From Rhodospirillaceae bacterium (lineage in GTDB: Bacteria > Pseudomonadota > Alphaproteobacteria > UBA2966): a stretch of 34,270 bases of DNA. Location: contig NZDS01000182.1 of the NCBI GenBank assembly GCA_002690215.1, forward strand, positions 1 through 34,270. The letters run 5' to 3'. The translations under genes were made by a program, and so were the position numbers. Below are positions 1 through 7,456 of this stretch, in pieces. The notes below the pieces were generated by a model. The model saw only the letters and a list, made by a program, of their open reading frames with translations. It was not told where the DNA came from and made no database searches. Numbering within the stretch: position 1 is the first letter of the stretch; the number at the start of each line of letters is the position of its first letter.

Positions 1-282
1 GGTCTTGGGTCTAGCGAAAAGCAGGTGGCCCAGCGAACACCCGTTCGGCTGCTCCGAGACACACTGCCGGAGTAGTCTGGATGCACCGCCAGGGGGTTCC
101 CGCGACCGGCGCGGCCCTGCTCAAGGACCCCCTCTCTGCCAACCCAACGAGACCCTGGCCGATTTTGAAGCCACCCCACCGTTCGTCGTCAGTATCCCGG
201 CCCCCTTCCTAGGGGCTCGAATTTCTGGTATCTAGTGTTATGTCTAAAACTACAATTGAACATACAAACAGGGGATAAAAAA
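1..282. other. Leading stretch with no supported gene
   Basis: No gene is recognised here on either strand. One short plus-strand frame is open from about 5 to 235. Its Pro/Arg/Ser-rich translation matches no family I know and it has no convincing ribosome binding site. A second frame ends in a stop near 75 and could be the C-terminal tail of a gene that starts outside the window, but it is too short to name. The end of the stretch (about 270-276) supplies the ribosome binding site of the next gene. Confidence 0.4.
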
Positions 283-960
283 ATGGCCGATACCGAATGG
301 TACTGGAAGGGACGTTATCTCGAATATTGCAGCTGCGATGTGGGCTGCCCCTGCGAAAATATGGCCCCCCCGACACAAGGGCATTGTGATGGTGTCATCG
401 GCTTTCAAATTGACGAGGGCCATTACGGCGATGTCAACATGGATGGCGTCATGGTCGCCGCGACATACTTCTTTCCACGCGCTATTCATCACGGTGGCGG
501 CCACATGCAGCCCATTCTTCGACCGGAAACGACTGAAGAACAGATAGCTGCGGTATTCGCCATCATGGGCGGTGAAGGACAGCCCGTGGGTTCCATGTTT
601 CAGATCTTTTCAGTTATAGTCGAAACCATCCATGAGCCACAATTCGCACCCATTGAGTTTGAGTGGAACATCAACAAGCGACTGGGCCGGATCCATGTTC
701 CCGATATTGTTACGGCAACCACGGCACCCATCCGCAATCCGGTGACGGATGAAGAGGTGGAAGTACGCACGGTTCTGCCCAATGGCTGGGTCTTTTACGA
801 GGCACAGGTCGCCTCGGGTACAGCCAAAGGCACGGGCGATATCAAGTTCGACTATAGCCAGCGACATAGCTCGCTCGCGACCTTTGCCTTCAACAATAAT
901 GGCATGGCCCATTCCTACGAAGAGGCCAAGGAATTGTACGGTTTGGACGCCATGCGCTAA
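283..960 (+). CDS. DUF1326 domain-containing protein
   Basis: This 225-residue protein belongs to the DUF1326 family, whose biochemical role is unknown to me. The N-terminus carries a tight cysteine cluster (C16, C18, C22, C24, in CSCDVGCPC). This is the family hallmark and suggests metal binding. The ATG at 283 is preferred over the in-frame start at 235 because an AGGGGAT-type ribosome binding site lies 7 bases upstream and the domain begins directly after it. There is no signal peptide, so the protein is probably cytoplasmic. The next gene, 69 bases downstream on the same strand, encodes a DUF2182 membrane protein. The two families are commonly adjacent in proteobacteria and probably act together. 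Base composition is clearly less GC-rich than the housekeeping genes further right, consistent with an accessory region. Confidence 0.88.
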   Translation: MADTEWYWKGRYLEYCSCDVGCPCENMAPPTQGHCDGVIGFQIDEGHYGDVNMDGVMVAATYFFPRAIHHGGGHMQPILRPETTEEQIAAVFAIMGGEGQPVGSMFQIFSVIVETIHEPQFAPIEFEWNINKRLGRIHVPDIVTATTAPIRNPVTDEEVEVRTVLPNGWVFYEAQVASGTAKGTGDIKFDYSQRHSSLATFAFNNNGMAHSYEEAKELYGLDAMR

Positions 961-1029
961 ATCGCAAAGAATATGGCAGCGCTCTCATAATTGGGGCGTT
1001 ACCGGCTTTGCAAACAAAAGATAGCCATC

Positions 1030-1827
1030 ATGGAACGCATATTGATACGGGACCGGGCCCTGGTCTTCATCGCCCTGGCTGGGTTAAGCATCCTTTCGTG
1101 GATCTATTTGGCTGTCTTGGCCAAAAACATGTCCCAAGGCGACATGAGCCTAATGGGTATGGCTGTGATGGCAACAGGGTCCATGCAAGCGACGATGGGC
1201 GCATGGACCACAACCACCTTTGCCCTGATGGCGGTAATGTGGTTCGTCATGATGGTGGGTATGATGGTGCCCTCCGCAGCCCCCATGATACTGCTGTTCG
1301 CCACCATCACACGCAAACAGGCACAGAATAAAAACCCCAGCCTGCGCATCGCTATCTTCGCCGGCACCTATCTATTCGTCTGGGCGTTGTTCAGCATTGC
1401 CGCCACATTAGCCCAATGGGCGCTGACCGAGGTGGCCCTGGTGTCTCCCATGATGATAGGCACCTCGAAGTGGCTAACCATTGTTTTATTGGGGGCCTGC
1501 GGTATCTATCAACTGACCCCATTGAAACAGGCATGCCTGGGCAAATGCCGCTCTCCCTTGGGCTTCCTTATGACCGGTTGGCTACCGGGTGATCTCGGTG
1601 CCTTGAAGATGGGGCTATCTCATGGCGCCTATTGTCTGGGCTGTTGTTGGCTGTTAATGGGTCTGCTGTTTGTGGGTGGTGTTATGAACCTGTTATGGGT
1701 CGCGTTGATCGCCATTTTAGTCCTGGGAGAAAAGGTTCTGCCGCATGGGGATCTATTAGGCAAATTCGGCGGCGTCGCAATGCTGGCGGTGGCCGTCTAT
1801 ATGATCCTACCGACAACCTCCGCTTAG
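1030..1827 (+). CDS. DUF2182 domain-containing integral membrane protein
   Basis: This 265-residue polytopic membrane protein has about six to seven hydrophobic segments, at roughly residues 10-30, 63-92, 105-130, 148-163, 198-216, 218-232 and 246-260. It belongs to DUF2182, described as a predicted metal-binding integral membrane family. Visible family features are a Met-rich second segment (MMVGMMVPSAAPM, residues 74-86), a LTPLK stretch followed by C169/C173, and the HGAYCLGCCW motif at 198-207. An upstream in-frame start at 991 exists, but the ATG at 1030 gives a normal short N-terminus before the first helix. The ribosome binding site is weak. It follows the DUF1326 gene and probably shares its transcript. 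A function in metal or cofactor handling is inference from Cys/Met/His content only. Confidence 0.87.
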   Translation: MERILIRDRALVFIALAGLSILSWIYLAVLAKNMSQGDMSLMGMAVMATGSMQATMGAWTTTTFALMAVMWFVMMVGMMVPSAAPMILLFATITRKQAQNKNPSLRIAIFAGTYLFVWALFSIAATLAQWALTEVALVSPMMIGTSKWLTIVLLGACGIYQLTPLKQACLGKCRSPLGFLMTGWLPGDLGALKMGLSHGAYCLGCCWLLMGLLFVGGVMNLLWVALIAILVLGEKVLPHGDLLGKFGGVAMLAVAVYMILPTTSA

Positions 1828-1992
1828 ACATCCGGCATGCCGGCTACTCAAGTCCATGCCCAGAACGACCGCACCCACAGGCTTTTTTTCTGGCGTTTGT
1901 GATCGATAATTCATCCTCAAAATATTCCCGGTGCTCGACATCATCTGCCGAACATCAGGGGCTCAAACGGCTGAATATCACTGGATTTGGGC

Positions 1993-2247
1993 TTAATCAG
2001 GTGATTTGCAGAATTCAGACCACGCCTCGTTGTGGGCCAGCACTACCCGCTTAGTGCCGGTCGTCAGGCTATCGTCTTCGTCTAAGATGATCGGCCTAAT
2101 CCATTCGCACCCTGCCACTGGCGCGTCGATAGCGGCGCAACCGGCGGTCAAGCTCGTCATCGTCAAGAGTATCCAGATGGCTAGTGATTTCCGCCAGCCG
2201 TTTGGCTCGAACCTGTCCGGCTTCGAGGGCGGACAAGCGGGCGGCAT
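1993..2247 (-). CDS. Rz1-like outer-membrane spanin lipoprotein (prophage remnant)
   Basis: The 84-residue product has a basic N-terminus, a hydrophobic stretch (SLAIWILLTMTSL) and a good lipobox, LTAGC, at about residues 33-37. It is therefore a predicted lipoprotein. The short mature part contains IRP-type and AHNEAW-type motifs followed by a final cysteine, the pattern of small phage lysis lipoproteins encoded beside endolysin genes in alphaproteobacterial prophages. The ATG at 2247 is chosen because it precedes the signal sequence; the frame stays open to about 2277. The gene is nested out of phase with an Rz-like frame at 2096-2293, the classic Rz/Rz1 arrangement. No endolysin, holin or structural phage gene is recognisable nearby, so this is read as a leftover of a decayed prophage. 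The assignment rests on remembered family patterns. Confidence 0.5.
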   Translation of the reverse strand: MPPACPPSKPDRFEPNGWRKSLAIWILLTMTSLTAGCAAIDAPVAGCEWIRPIILDEDDSLTTGTKRVVLAHNEAWSEFCKSPD

Positions 2248-2293
2248 TGGCCCCTGCCCTACGCAGTCGCCAGTCACGGAACAGGCCCGTCAA
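2096..2293 (-). pseudogene. Rz-like (inner-membrane spanin) fragment
   Basis: The frame encodes an Arg/Ala/Leu-rich helical protein ending in a charged segment (LDDDELDRRLRRYRR), typical of the periplasmic helical part of phage Rz-like spanins. The overlapping Rz1-like lipoprotein gene begins inside it in another phase. The frame stays open up to about 2449 without an ATG or GTG; the first usable start is a TTG at 2293. No clear N-terminal membrane anchor is visible, although i-spanins need one. It is therefore annotated as a truncated or decayed gene. It could still be translated from the TTG, but the missing anchor argues against function. Confidence 0.4.
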
Positions 2294-2480
2294 CGAACTG
2301 AACAGACGGCTGACGGCAGCGATGCCCGAACTGCCATAGAGAACTCCATTATGGATTGGATAAGAGGGCCGTTCGCCGGAGAGTGTATGGGTCTGTAGAA
2401 CGACTGATAGAAGAGTGAGGTTCGGACGTTCAATAGGGAGAACGAAGGTCTATCGTGTACTGAAAGCCTGAGGGACGAGA

Positions 2481-2759
2481 ATGAAAAATATATTGAACGC
2501 CATAGCACTTGTTTTTGCGCTGATGATTGCGAGCATTGGGGTAAGCTTCGCACAATCAAAAAATGGAAAAGAAGTGGCAACTCTCTACAGGGATAGCAGA
2601 ATAGTGAAAAACGCTCGGCTTCATGTAGCCACATTTGATGCTGCAAAAAATGGGTTTTACTACAACTGGGAAAACTGCATGGTTGCTGCTAAACTATTTC
2701 AATCTCAAGGTGGCGTGAAGACGAAGTTTTGGTGCGAGAAAGGGTTTTTCAAGGAATGA
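2481..2759 (+). CDS. Small secreted protein of unknown function
   Basis: This 92-residue protein has a clear Sec signal peptide: Lys near the N-terminus, a hydrophobic core (residues 7-20) and cleavage expected after SFA at about residue 24. The mature part of about 68 residues contains two cysteines, in an ENCMVAA segment and a KFWCEKG segment near the C-terminus. They could form one disulfide in the periplasm. A GAGGGA-type ribosome binding site precedes the ATG. I recall similar small exported proteins with an NCxxA...LFQxQxGV...WCEKG pattern in alphaproteobacteria, but no function. The DNA is AT-richer than the core genes. It stands alone, with a phage remnant to the left. Confidence 0.65.
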   Translation: MKNILNAIALVFALMIASIGVSFAQSKNGKEVATLYRDSRIVKNARLHVATFDAAKNGFYYNWENCMVAAKLFQSQGGVKTKFWCEKGFFKE

Positions 2760-2779
2760 CCATCTTGCAACAAGAGTTT

Positions 2780-2959
2780 CTATATTACTGTATTTTGGCG
2801 ATCTTCGGTGCGGTTGGCATGCTTTTGTTTGCTTATCACCACCAAACCCACGGGTAGTGCCACTACAGCAAAAACAACCAAAGCTGAAATGACCAGAAAC
2901 TGAGCAACACTACAAATATCCCCCGAACAGCTGGACAATATCATGTAGATTATGTTCAT
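2780..2959 (-). CDS. Possible small single-span membrane protein
   Basis: If the ATG at 2959 is used, the product is 59 residues with one strong hydrophobic segment (about residues 19-41) and a charged, Lys/Arg-rich C-terminus. The frame extends upstream to about 3085, but that part looks non-coding. No good ribosome binding site is seen and no family is recognised. It is listed because the hydrophobic segment and the start/stop pair are plausible. It could equally be a chance frame in a region otherwise lacking genes. Confidence 0.25.
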   Translation of the reverse strand: MNIIYMILSSCSGDICSVAQFLVISALVVFAVVALPVGLVVISKQKHANRTEDRQNTVI

Positions 2960-3204
2960 GGCAGGATTATGTGGGTTGTGGTCACTGGTGGTATGTGATT
3001 GTGGGATGAGTAGGGGTTTGGAGGGTGCTGGTGAAGGTTCAGCGGCCAGCCCGACCCGCACCGTGCTCTTCCCGGAAGTTAGCACGGTTCACCAACGGCA
3101 CGATACTCACGGCAGCTGATGGAAAGCAGATAGCCAGTTGGGATAGAGAATTGAAAAATCCCATTTGTCTTTCCAGATGCATCTACCCACCGCCTCAAAG
3201 GTCC
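2960..3204. other. Intergenic stretch with no recognised gene
   Basis: Short open frames exist on both strands but none has a ribosome binding site together with a recognisable product. The GC content changes sharply around 3020-3110 compared with the flanks, which may mark a fragment of different origin. No terminal inverted repeats or transposase remnants were seen. Confidence 0.3.
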
Positions 3205-3711
3205 CTAGTTACATGTTATTGACCCAGCCATCCACTCGGATGCACCAAGAGAGGATAGGGCATTTAGCAATTTTGATTGAGCACGAATATCCAGATTTTC
3301 GATTTGGAAAAATTGTATAATTCTGCATCTACCATCGCCTTTGCCCATGCTGCCCAAACCTGTAATCGCCACATAATTATTAACAGAAGAACGGGGTTTG
3401 GCGTTGGTAAGGCTGGGCGGGGTTCTGGAAATAGAGCCCGCTGCAATTACAATTTTGGAGTATGGCGTATGGAAAATTTTTCCGTTCGTATTTGACCGCA
3501 AGTTCATGCCAGAAGCGTCGGCTGTTTGGCCAGTTCCTTTTAAAGCAGAATTGACAAAACTTACTGCTGTGTCGGTTGGCAGAAGATCAACAACATCTTT
3601 CTCAACTACATTTGCAAATTTCACCTGCCTTTGTGAAACAGCACATGATAGCGATGAGATGGCAATAATTAGCAAGCAGAAAATCTTAGGATATAGACTA
3701 TTCAGTGGCAT
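3205..3711 (-). CDS. Hypothetical exported or lipoprotein-like protein
   Basis: This 168-residue protein has an N-terminal hydrophobic signal (residues 9-21) followed by a cysteine in SLSCAVS. That is an imperfect lipobox, so it is either a lipoprotein or a Sec-exported protein. The rest is polar with several Ser/Asn-rich stretches and two more cysteines near the C-terminus. An AAGGAAAAG ribosome binding site lies close upstream of the ATG, which supports real translation. I do not recognise a family. It lies 28 bases downstream of the coiled-coil gene at 3740-4135 on the same strand, so the two were probably co-transcribed. The DNA is AT-rich relative to the core and looks horizontally acquired. 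Confidence 0.55.
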   Translation of the reverse strand: MPLNSLYPKIFCLLIIAISSLSCAVSQRQVKFANVVEKDVVDLLPTDTAVSFVNSALKGTGQTADASGMNLRSNTNGKIFHTPYSKIVIAAGSISRTPPSLTNAKPRSSVNNYVAITGLGSMGKGDGRCRIIQFFQIENLDIRAQSKLLNALSSLGASEWMAGSITCN

Positions 3712-3739
3712 ATCTTTTCCTTAATAATCTGTGCCAAGG

Positions 3740-4135
3740 CTACTGCCTTTTCCTTACATTGCTGCCAATTTTTACTTCAGACAAATTACCAAAATACACT
3801 GCAGATGCTTGATCATTAGACACTCTCTTAACGGTTAACAGGATATCTCTTGAGTTTACATTTCTTGAAATTAAAACTTCTCCCACAGATACCTGATCTT
3901 TGTAAATAAGTTTCAAAACTACGAACTTCCACTCATGATTGATTTTGGTTACCCGCCCCACCACAGTGTGGTTTCGCATTGGTATCGAGGGGCTGGGTGA
4001 TGTGCTTATTGTTGCAACTTGCTTAGGCTTTTCTTGCTCCGCCTCGGCACGCGCTTCTTCAGCTCTCGCCTTTTTTCTGGCTTCAACCCGCGCCTTCACA
4101 GCTGCAAGGTGCCTCCGTTTCTCATAGCGCTTCAA
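3740..4135 (-). CDS. 5'-truncated coiled-coil protein with C-terminal beta domain
   Basis: The frame encodes a strongly charged helical region (alternating Lys/Arg/Glu/Ala, about the first 40 residues), a Ser/Pro linker, and a C-terminal beta-rich domain of about 75 residues (GRVTKIN...FVVLKL...VSVGEVLISR...VKRVS...VKIGSNV). The C-terminal pattern resembles repeats I associate with planctomycete/verrucomicrobial proteins, in which a short barrel follows a coiled coil. The only start in frame is a TTG at 4135, without a ribosome binding site. The coiled-coil frame continues upstream to about 4171, where it meets the broken end of ctpA. The true N-terminus is therefore probably lost. Function unknown; an envelope or anchoring role is only a guess. 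It may be untranslated now. Confidence 0.5.
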   Translation of the reverse strand: MKRYEKRRHLAAVKARVEARKKARAEEARAEAEQEKPKQVATISTSPSPSIPMRNHTVVGRVTKINHEWKFVVLKLIYKDQVSVGEVLISRNVNSRDILLTVKRVSNDQASAVYFGNLSEVKIGSNVRKRQ

Positions 4136-4554
4136 ACGATCCTGCTCGGCAGCTTTGGTTTCTGCCTCCGCATGACCAAGTCGCCGGACTTGATGCCGGC
4201 CCGGAAGGCCGGGGTGTCGTCGATCGGCGAGACCACCTTGACGAGGCCGTTCTCCATCGTCACCTCGATGCCCAGTCCGCCGAATTCGCCGCGCGTCTGC
4301 ACTTGCATGTCGCGGTAGTTCTTGGCGTTGAGAAAACTCGAATGAGGATCGAGGGCGGACAGCATGCCGTTGATGGCCGCTTCGATGAGCTGTTCGTCGC
4401 TGACCTGTTCGACGTAGTCGGCGCGCACGCGCTCGAAGACGTCGCCGAACAGGTTAAGCTGGCGGTAGGTTTCCGAACTGGCGGCCTGGGCACCGGCCGG
4501 CAGAACCAATAGGGCGACGCCAGTGATACCGGCGATGGCAATTTTGCGTATCAT
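4132..4554 (-). pseudogene. ctpA: Truncated S41 C-terminal processing peptidase (CtpA)
   Basis: The N-terminal 127 residues match carboxyl-terminal processing proteases: a signal peptide, the helical segment around YRQLNLFGDVFERVRADYV, the LDPHSSFL motif, and the first half of the PDZ domain (GGLGIEV, then AGIKSGDLV). Homology stops at about 4174 and the frame ends after 13 unrelated residues. The rest of PDZ and the whole catalytic domain with its Ser/Lys dyad are absent; the family is normally about 430-450 residues. The ATG at 4554 overlaps the envC stop in an ATGA, so translation is coupled. Loss of the enzyme is predicted unless an intact copy exists elsewhere. An assembly chimera at the junction is the main alternative. 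Confidence 0.8.
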
Positions 4555-5711
4555 CCGCTGACTTTCCTCTCGCTGGCCGCTAACCAAGGGAGCGGATTGA
4601 TGGGCTCCCCGTTGCGACGCAACTCAACATAAAGATTTGTCTTCCCGCCGTCCCTTCGCCCCATGCGGCCGACCGGTTCTCCGGCCAACAGCCACTGGCC
4701 AACGACGCTGTCTATGCGGGACATCCCTGCGATCAAGGTATGATATCCCTCGCCGTGAGATATGATCAAGAGTTGGCCATAGGACCGAAAGGGTCCCGAA
4801 TAAACCACCTTACCGTCATGAGGCGCAACCACCTGGGCAAAGGGGAGTGTTGCGATGGTAACACCCTTGACCGTACCGACCGCCTCTTTTTCCCCGAAAT
4901 GACCCACCAGACGGCCGCGGGCGGGTAGCGGCAGGCGGCCTTCGACCTGGGAAAAACGCAACGCCGGAAAGGGTGTGGCGCCGCTGCCTTGCTTTTTCTC
5001 CTCGGCCTCCAGCCGGCGCACCAGGGCCCTCAGATCCTGGGCTCGCGCCGCCATGTCGGCCAGCCGGCGGCTTTGGCGACGGGTTTCATCGACGGTGCGC
5101 CGGTGGCGCTTGGCCACCCGGTGCAGCAGCCGGTCGAGAGCCCGGCGTTCCTTGCCCAGGCCTCCGGTAGCGTGGGAGAGGCGGGCTCGCTTGCCGGCCA
5201 TTTCACGACGCAGACGGCGTAGCGCCTCGAGTTCGGTGCGCAAGGCCGCGGCACGGCGTTCGATATCAGGGATCAGGGCGGCCAGAACCACTGACAGGCG
5301 CACCGTATCGTTAGGCGTCATGGGACTGGCGATCAGCGCCTCGGGAGGCTGGCGGCGTAGCCGCACCAGCGTTCCCAGCATCTCGCCCAAGGTCGAACGG
5401 CGAGCCGCCAGGTCGGCGACCTTGGCGCCTTCCTGGGCCTTCAGTGCGCCGAGGCGCTGTTCCAGCGAAGAGATAACTGCTTCCTGGCGCTGCACGGCGG
5501 CAGCGGCACCGACCAGTCCCCGTTTCATGCTGCGCAGATCACGGCCCAGCCGCGAGGCTTCTTTTTCGAGATCTTGTTTGCGGTGGCGCCCGGCATCGAT
5601 TTCTCGTTCGATGCGCTCCAGGCGCTGGTTGGTGGTTTCGGAAAGCGTCTGGGCAGAGGCGCCTGGCGGCACCAGTAAAAGCAGCAACGCGCAAAGAGTG
5701 GCGCGGCGCAC
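4551..5711 (-). CDS. envC: EnvC-like murein hydrolase activator (degenerate M23/LytM)
   Basis: This 386-residue periplasmic protein has a signal peptide (about 1-20), a long coiled coil (about 22-235) and a C-terminal LytM/M23 domain (about 265-380). The LytM domain lacks the usual zinc ligands: the HxxxD position reads KGVTIAT, and the HxH strand reads YVELR. It is therefore an activator of amidases rather than a peptidase, as in E. coli EnvC. It acts in septal peptidoglycan splitting. It sits 4 bases downstream of gpmI and overlaps ctpA by ATGA. The order gpmI-envC-ctpA is common in Alphaproteobacteria. Confidence 0.9.
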   Translation of the reverse strand: MRRATLCALLLLLVPPGASAQTLSETTNQRLERIEREIDAGRHRKQDLEKEASRLGRDLRSMKRGLVGAAAAVQRQEAVISSLEQRLGALKAQEGAKVADLAARRSTLGEMLGTLVRLRRQPPEALIASPMTPNDTVRLSVVLAALIPDIERRAAALRTELEALRRLRREMAGKRARLSHATGGLGKERRALDRLLHRVAKRHRRTVDETRRQSRRLADMAARAQDLRALVRRLEAEEKKQGSGATPFPALRFSQVEGRLPLPARGRLVGHFGEKEAVGTVKGVTIATLPFAQVVAPHDGKVVYSGPFRSYGQLLIISHGEGYHTLIAGMSRIDSVVGQWLLAGEPVGRMGRRDGGKTNLYVELRRNGEPINPLPWLAASERKVSG

Positions 5712-5715
5712 GGCC

Positions 5716-7263
5716 CTACCCGACTCTTTCCAAGAGCGAGGTGCCCGTCATTTCGACCGGCTGGGCCAACCCCATCAGAGCCAGCGCGGTTGGTGCCACA
5801 TCTGCCAGGCAGCCATCGCGCAGGCTTGCGACATGGGCCGGCGGGTTGACCAGGATGGCAGCGACCGGGCCGCTGGTGTGGGCGGTGTGGGCCTGATCGC
5901 CGTCACGCATCTGTTCGGCATTACCGTGATCGGCGCAGATCAGCAGCCGGCCGCCGGCTGCGGCAATGGCTTCGGCGAGTCGTCCCAGGCAAGCATCGAT
6001 GCACTCGGCGGCAACCATGGTGGCTTCCAGATTGCCGGTATGGCCGACCATGTCGCCGTTGGCGTAGTTGGCGACGATGAGGTCAAAATCGTCTGCGATC
6101 GCCGCCACCAGGGCATCGGTGACGGCCGGGGCCGACATCTCCGGCTGGAGATCGTAGGTCGCCACTTTGGGTGACGGCTCGAGGATGCGTTCCTCGCCGG
6201 CATAGACCGTCTCGCGGCCGCCGTTGAGGAAAAAAGTGACGTGGGCGTATTTCTCGGTCTCGGCGATGCGCAGTTGCCTGAGGCCGGCCTCGGCCACTAC
6301 CTGGCCCAGGGTGTTGTTGATCTCCATTGGTGGCAGCAGAGTGGCGAGAAAGGGCTCAAGGCTAGCGGCATAATTGCTCATGCCGACCGCGGCGGCGAAA
6401 GACACCGTGGTTGGCCGGGCAAAGCCGTCGAAGGCCGGATCGACGAGCGCCGCCATGATCTCGCGCATGCGGTCGGCACGGAAATTGGCGGCCAGCAGGC
6501 CGTCACCGTCGCGCATGCCGGCAAAGCCGCCGATCAGCCGCGGTGTCACGAATTCATCGCTCTGGCCGGCCGCGTAAGCTGCGGCAATGGCTGAAGCGGC
6601 GTCTTCCGCCGTTTCTCCCTGGCCGGCCAGCAGCGCCGCATAGGCCTTTTCCAAGCGTTGCCAGCGCTGGTCGCGGTCCATGACGTAGTAGCGGCCGCAG
6701 AGGCTGGCCAGTGCCACTCCCGGAAGCCCGGCAATGGCGCTCTCGAATTTCGCCAGGTAGCCGGCAGCGCTTTGCGGCGGGGTATCGCGGCCATCGAGGA
6801 AGGCGTGCACCAGCACCCTCACGCCGGCCCGGCTCACCAAATCGGCCAGGGCCACCATGTGATCCTGGTGCGAATGCACGCCGCCCGGCGACAGCAGCCC
6901 CATCAGGTGGCAGGCGCCGCCCGTGGCCTGCAGCGCCGTGATGAGATCCACAAGCTTCGGATTGGCGGCCAACGAGCCGTCAGCCAGGGCGGCGTCGATA
7001 CGTGGCAGGTCTTGCGCCACGACGCGGCCGGCGCCCAGGTTCATGTGACCAACCTCGGAATTGCCCATCTGGCCGTCGGGCAGGCCGACGGCACTGCCTG
7101 CGGTTTGCAACACGCCGTTCGGGCAACTCTCCAGCAGACCGTCCCAGACCGGCGTGCGGGCCAGCGCAATGGCGTTGTCCGCCGAGGGCGGACGCTGGCC
7201 CCAGCCGTCGAGAATACAAAGGACGACGGGGCGGCTCTGGTTGTTGTGGTCCTGAGCGCTCAT
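5716..7263 (-). CDS. gpmI: 2,3-bisphosphoglycerate-independent phosphoglycerate mutase
   Basis: This 515-residue cofactor-independent mutase interconverts 3- and 2-phosphoglycerate in glycolysis and gluconeogenesis. It shows the first metal-binding motif LDGWG, the phosphoserine site GNSEVGH (Ser69), the HSHQDH and FLDGRDT segments of the insertion domain, and the C-terminal metal motifs NGDMVGHTG, ADHGNAE and HTAHTSGPV. Length fits the family. An ATG lies at 7272, but the ATG at 7263 is preferred because a promoter-like -10 (TATAGT) ends only 3 bases before the first one. Neither start has a clear ribosome binding site, so the transcript may be nearly leaderless. Confidence 0.95.
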   Translation of the reverse strand: MSAQDHNNQSRPVVLCILDGWGQRPPSADNAIALARTPVWDGLLESCPNGVLQTAGSAVGLPDGQMGNSEVGHMNLGAGRVVAQDLPRIDAALADGSLAANPKLVDLITALQATGGACHLMGLLSPGGVHSHQDHMVALADLVSRAGVRVLVHAFLDGRDTPPQSAAGYLAKFESAIAGLPGVALASLCGRYYVMDRDQRWQRLEKAYAALLAGQGETAEDAASAIAAAYAAGQSDEFVTPRLIGGFAGMRDGDGLLAANFRADRMREIMAALVDPAFDGFARPTTVSFAAAVGMSNYAASLEPFLATLLPPMEINNTLGQVVAEAGLRQLRIAETEKYAHVTFFLNGGRETVYAGEERILEPSPKVATYDLQPEMSAPAVTDALVAAIADDFDLIVANYANGDMVGHTGNLEATMVAAECIDACLGRLAEAIAAAGGRLLICADHGNAEQMRDGDQAHTAHTSGPVAAILVNPPAHVASLRDGCLADVAPTALALMGLAQPVEMTGTSLLERVG

Positions 7264-7275
7264 GGTTGGCATAGG

Positions 7276-7303
7276 ACTATAGTATTCAAAGGGTTAGCGG
7301 CAA
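7276..7303 (-). promoter_or_regulatory. Candidate promoter of gpmI-envC-ctpA
   Basis: On the minus strand TTGCCG (7303-7298) and TATAGT (7281-7276) are separated by 16 bases, a plausible sigma70-type promoter. The predicted transcription start would fall around 7269, only a few bases before the preferred gpmI ATG. Confidence 0.4.
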
Positions 7304-7456
7304 GCGGGAGTGACAAGGGCAAACCCCCAGGCGTTCAGTTGGCAATGAAACCGAATTAAGATATCCGCCAACTTGGAGCTTAGTCCGGGAAACCCGGGCT
7401 GATACCATGGCCGCAGACCGAACGCCAAAACAACTTTGCCAGGGCCGGACAATACC

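Noticed and set aside
1830-1845. Palindrome CCGGCATGCCGG after the DUF2182 gene as a terminator
   Set aside because: It has no loop room and no T-run directly after it; the later T-run near 1885 is too far away.
2290-2646. 118-codon minus-strand frame overlapping the small secreted protein
   Set aside because: It lies antisense to a gene with a signal peptide and ribosome binding site, and its translation matches no family.
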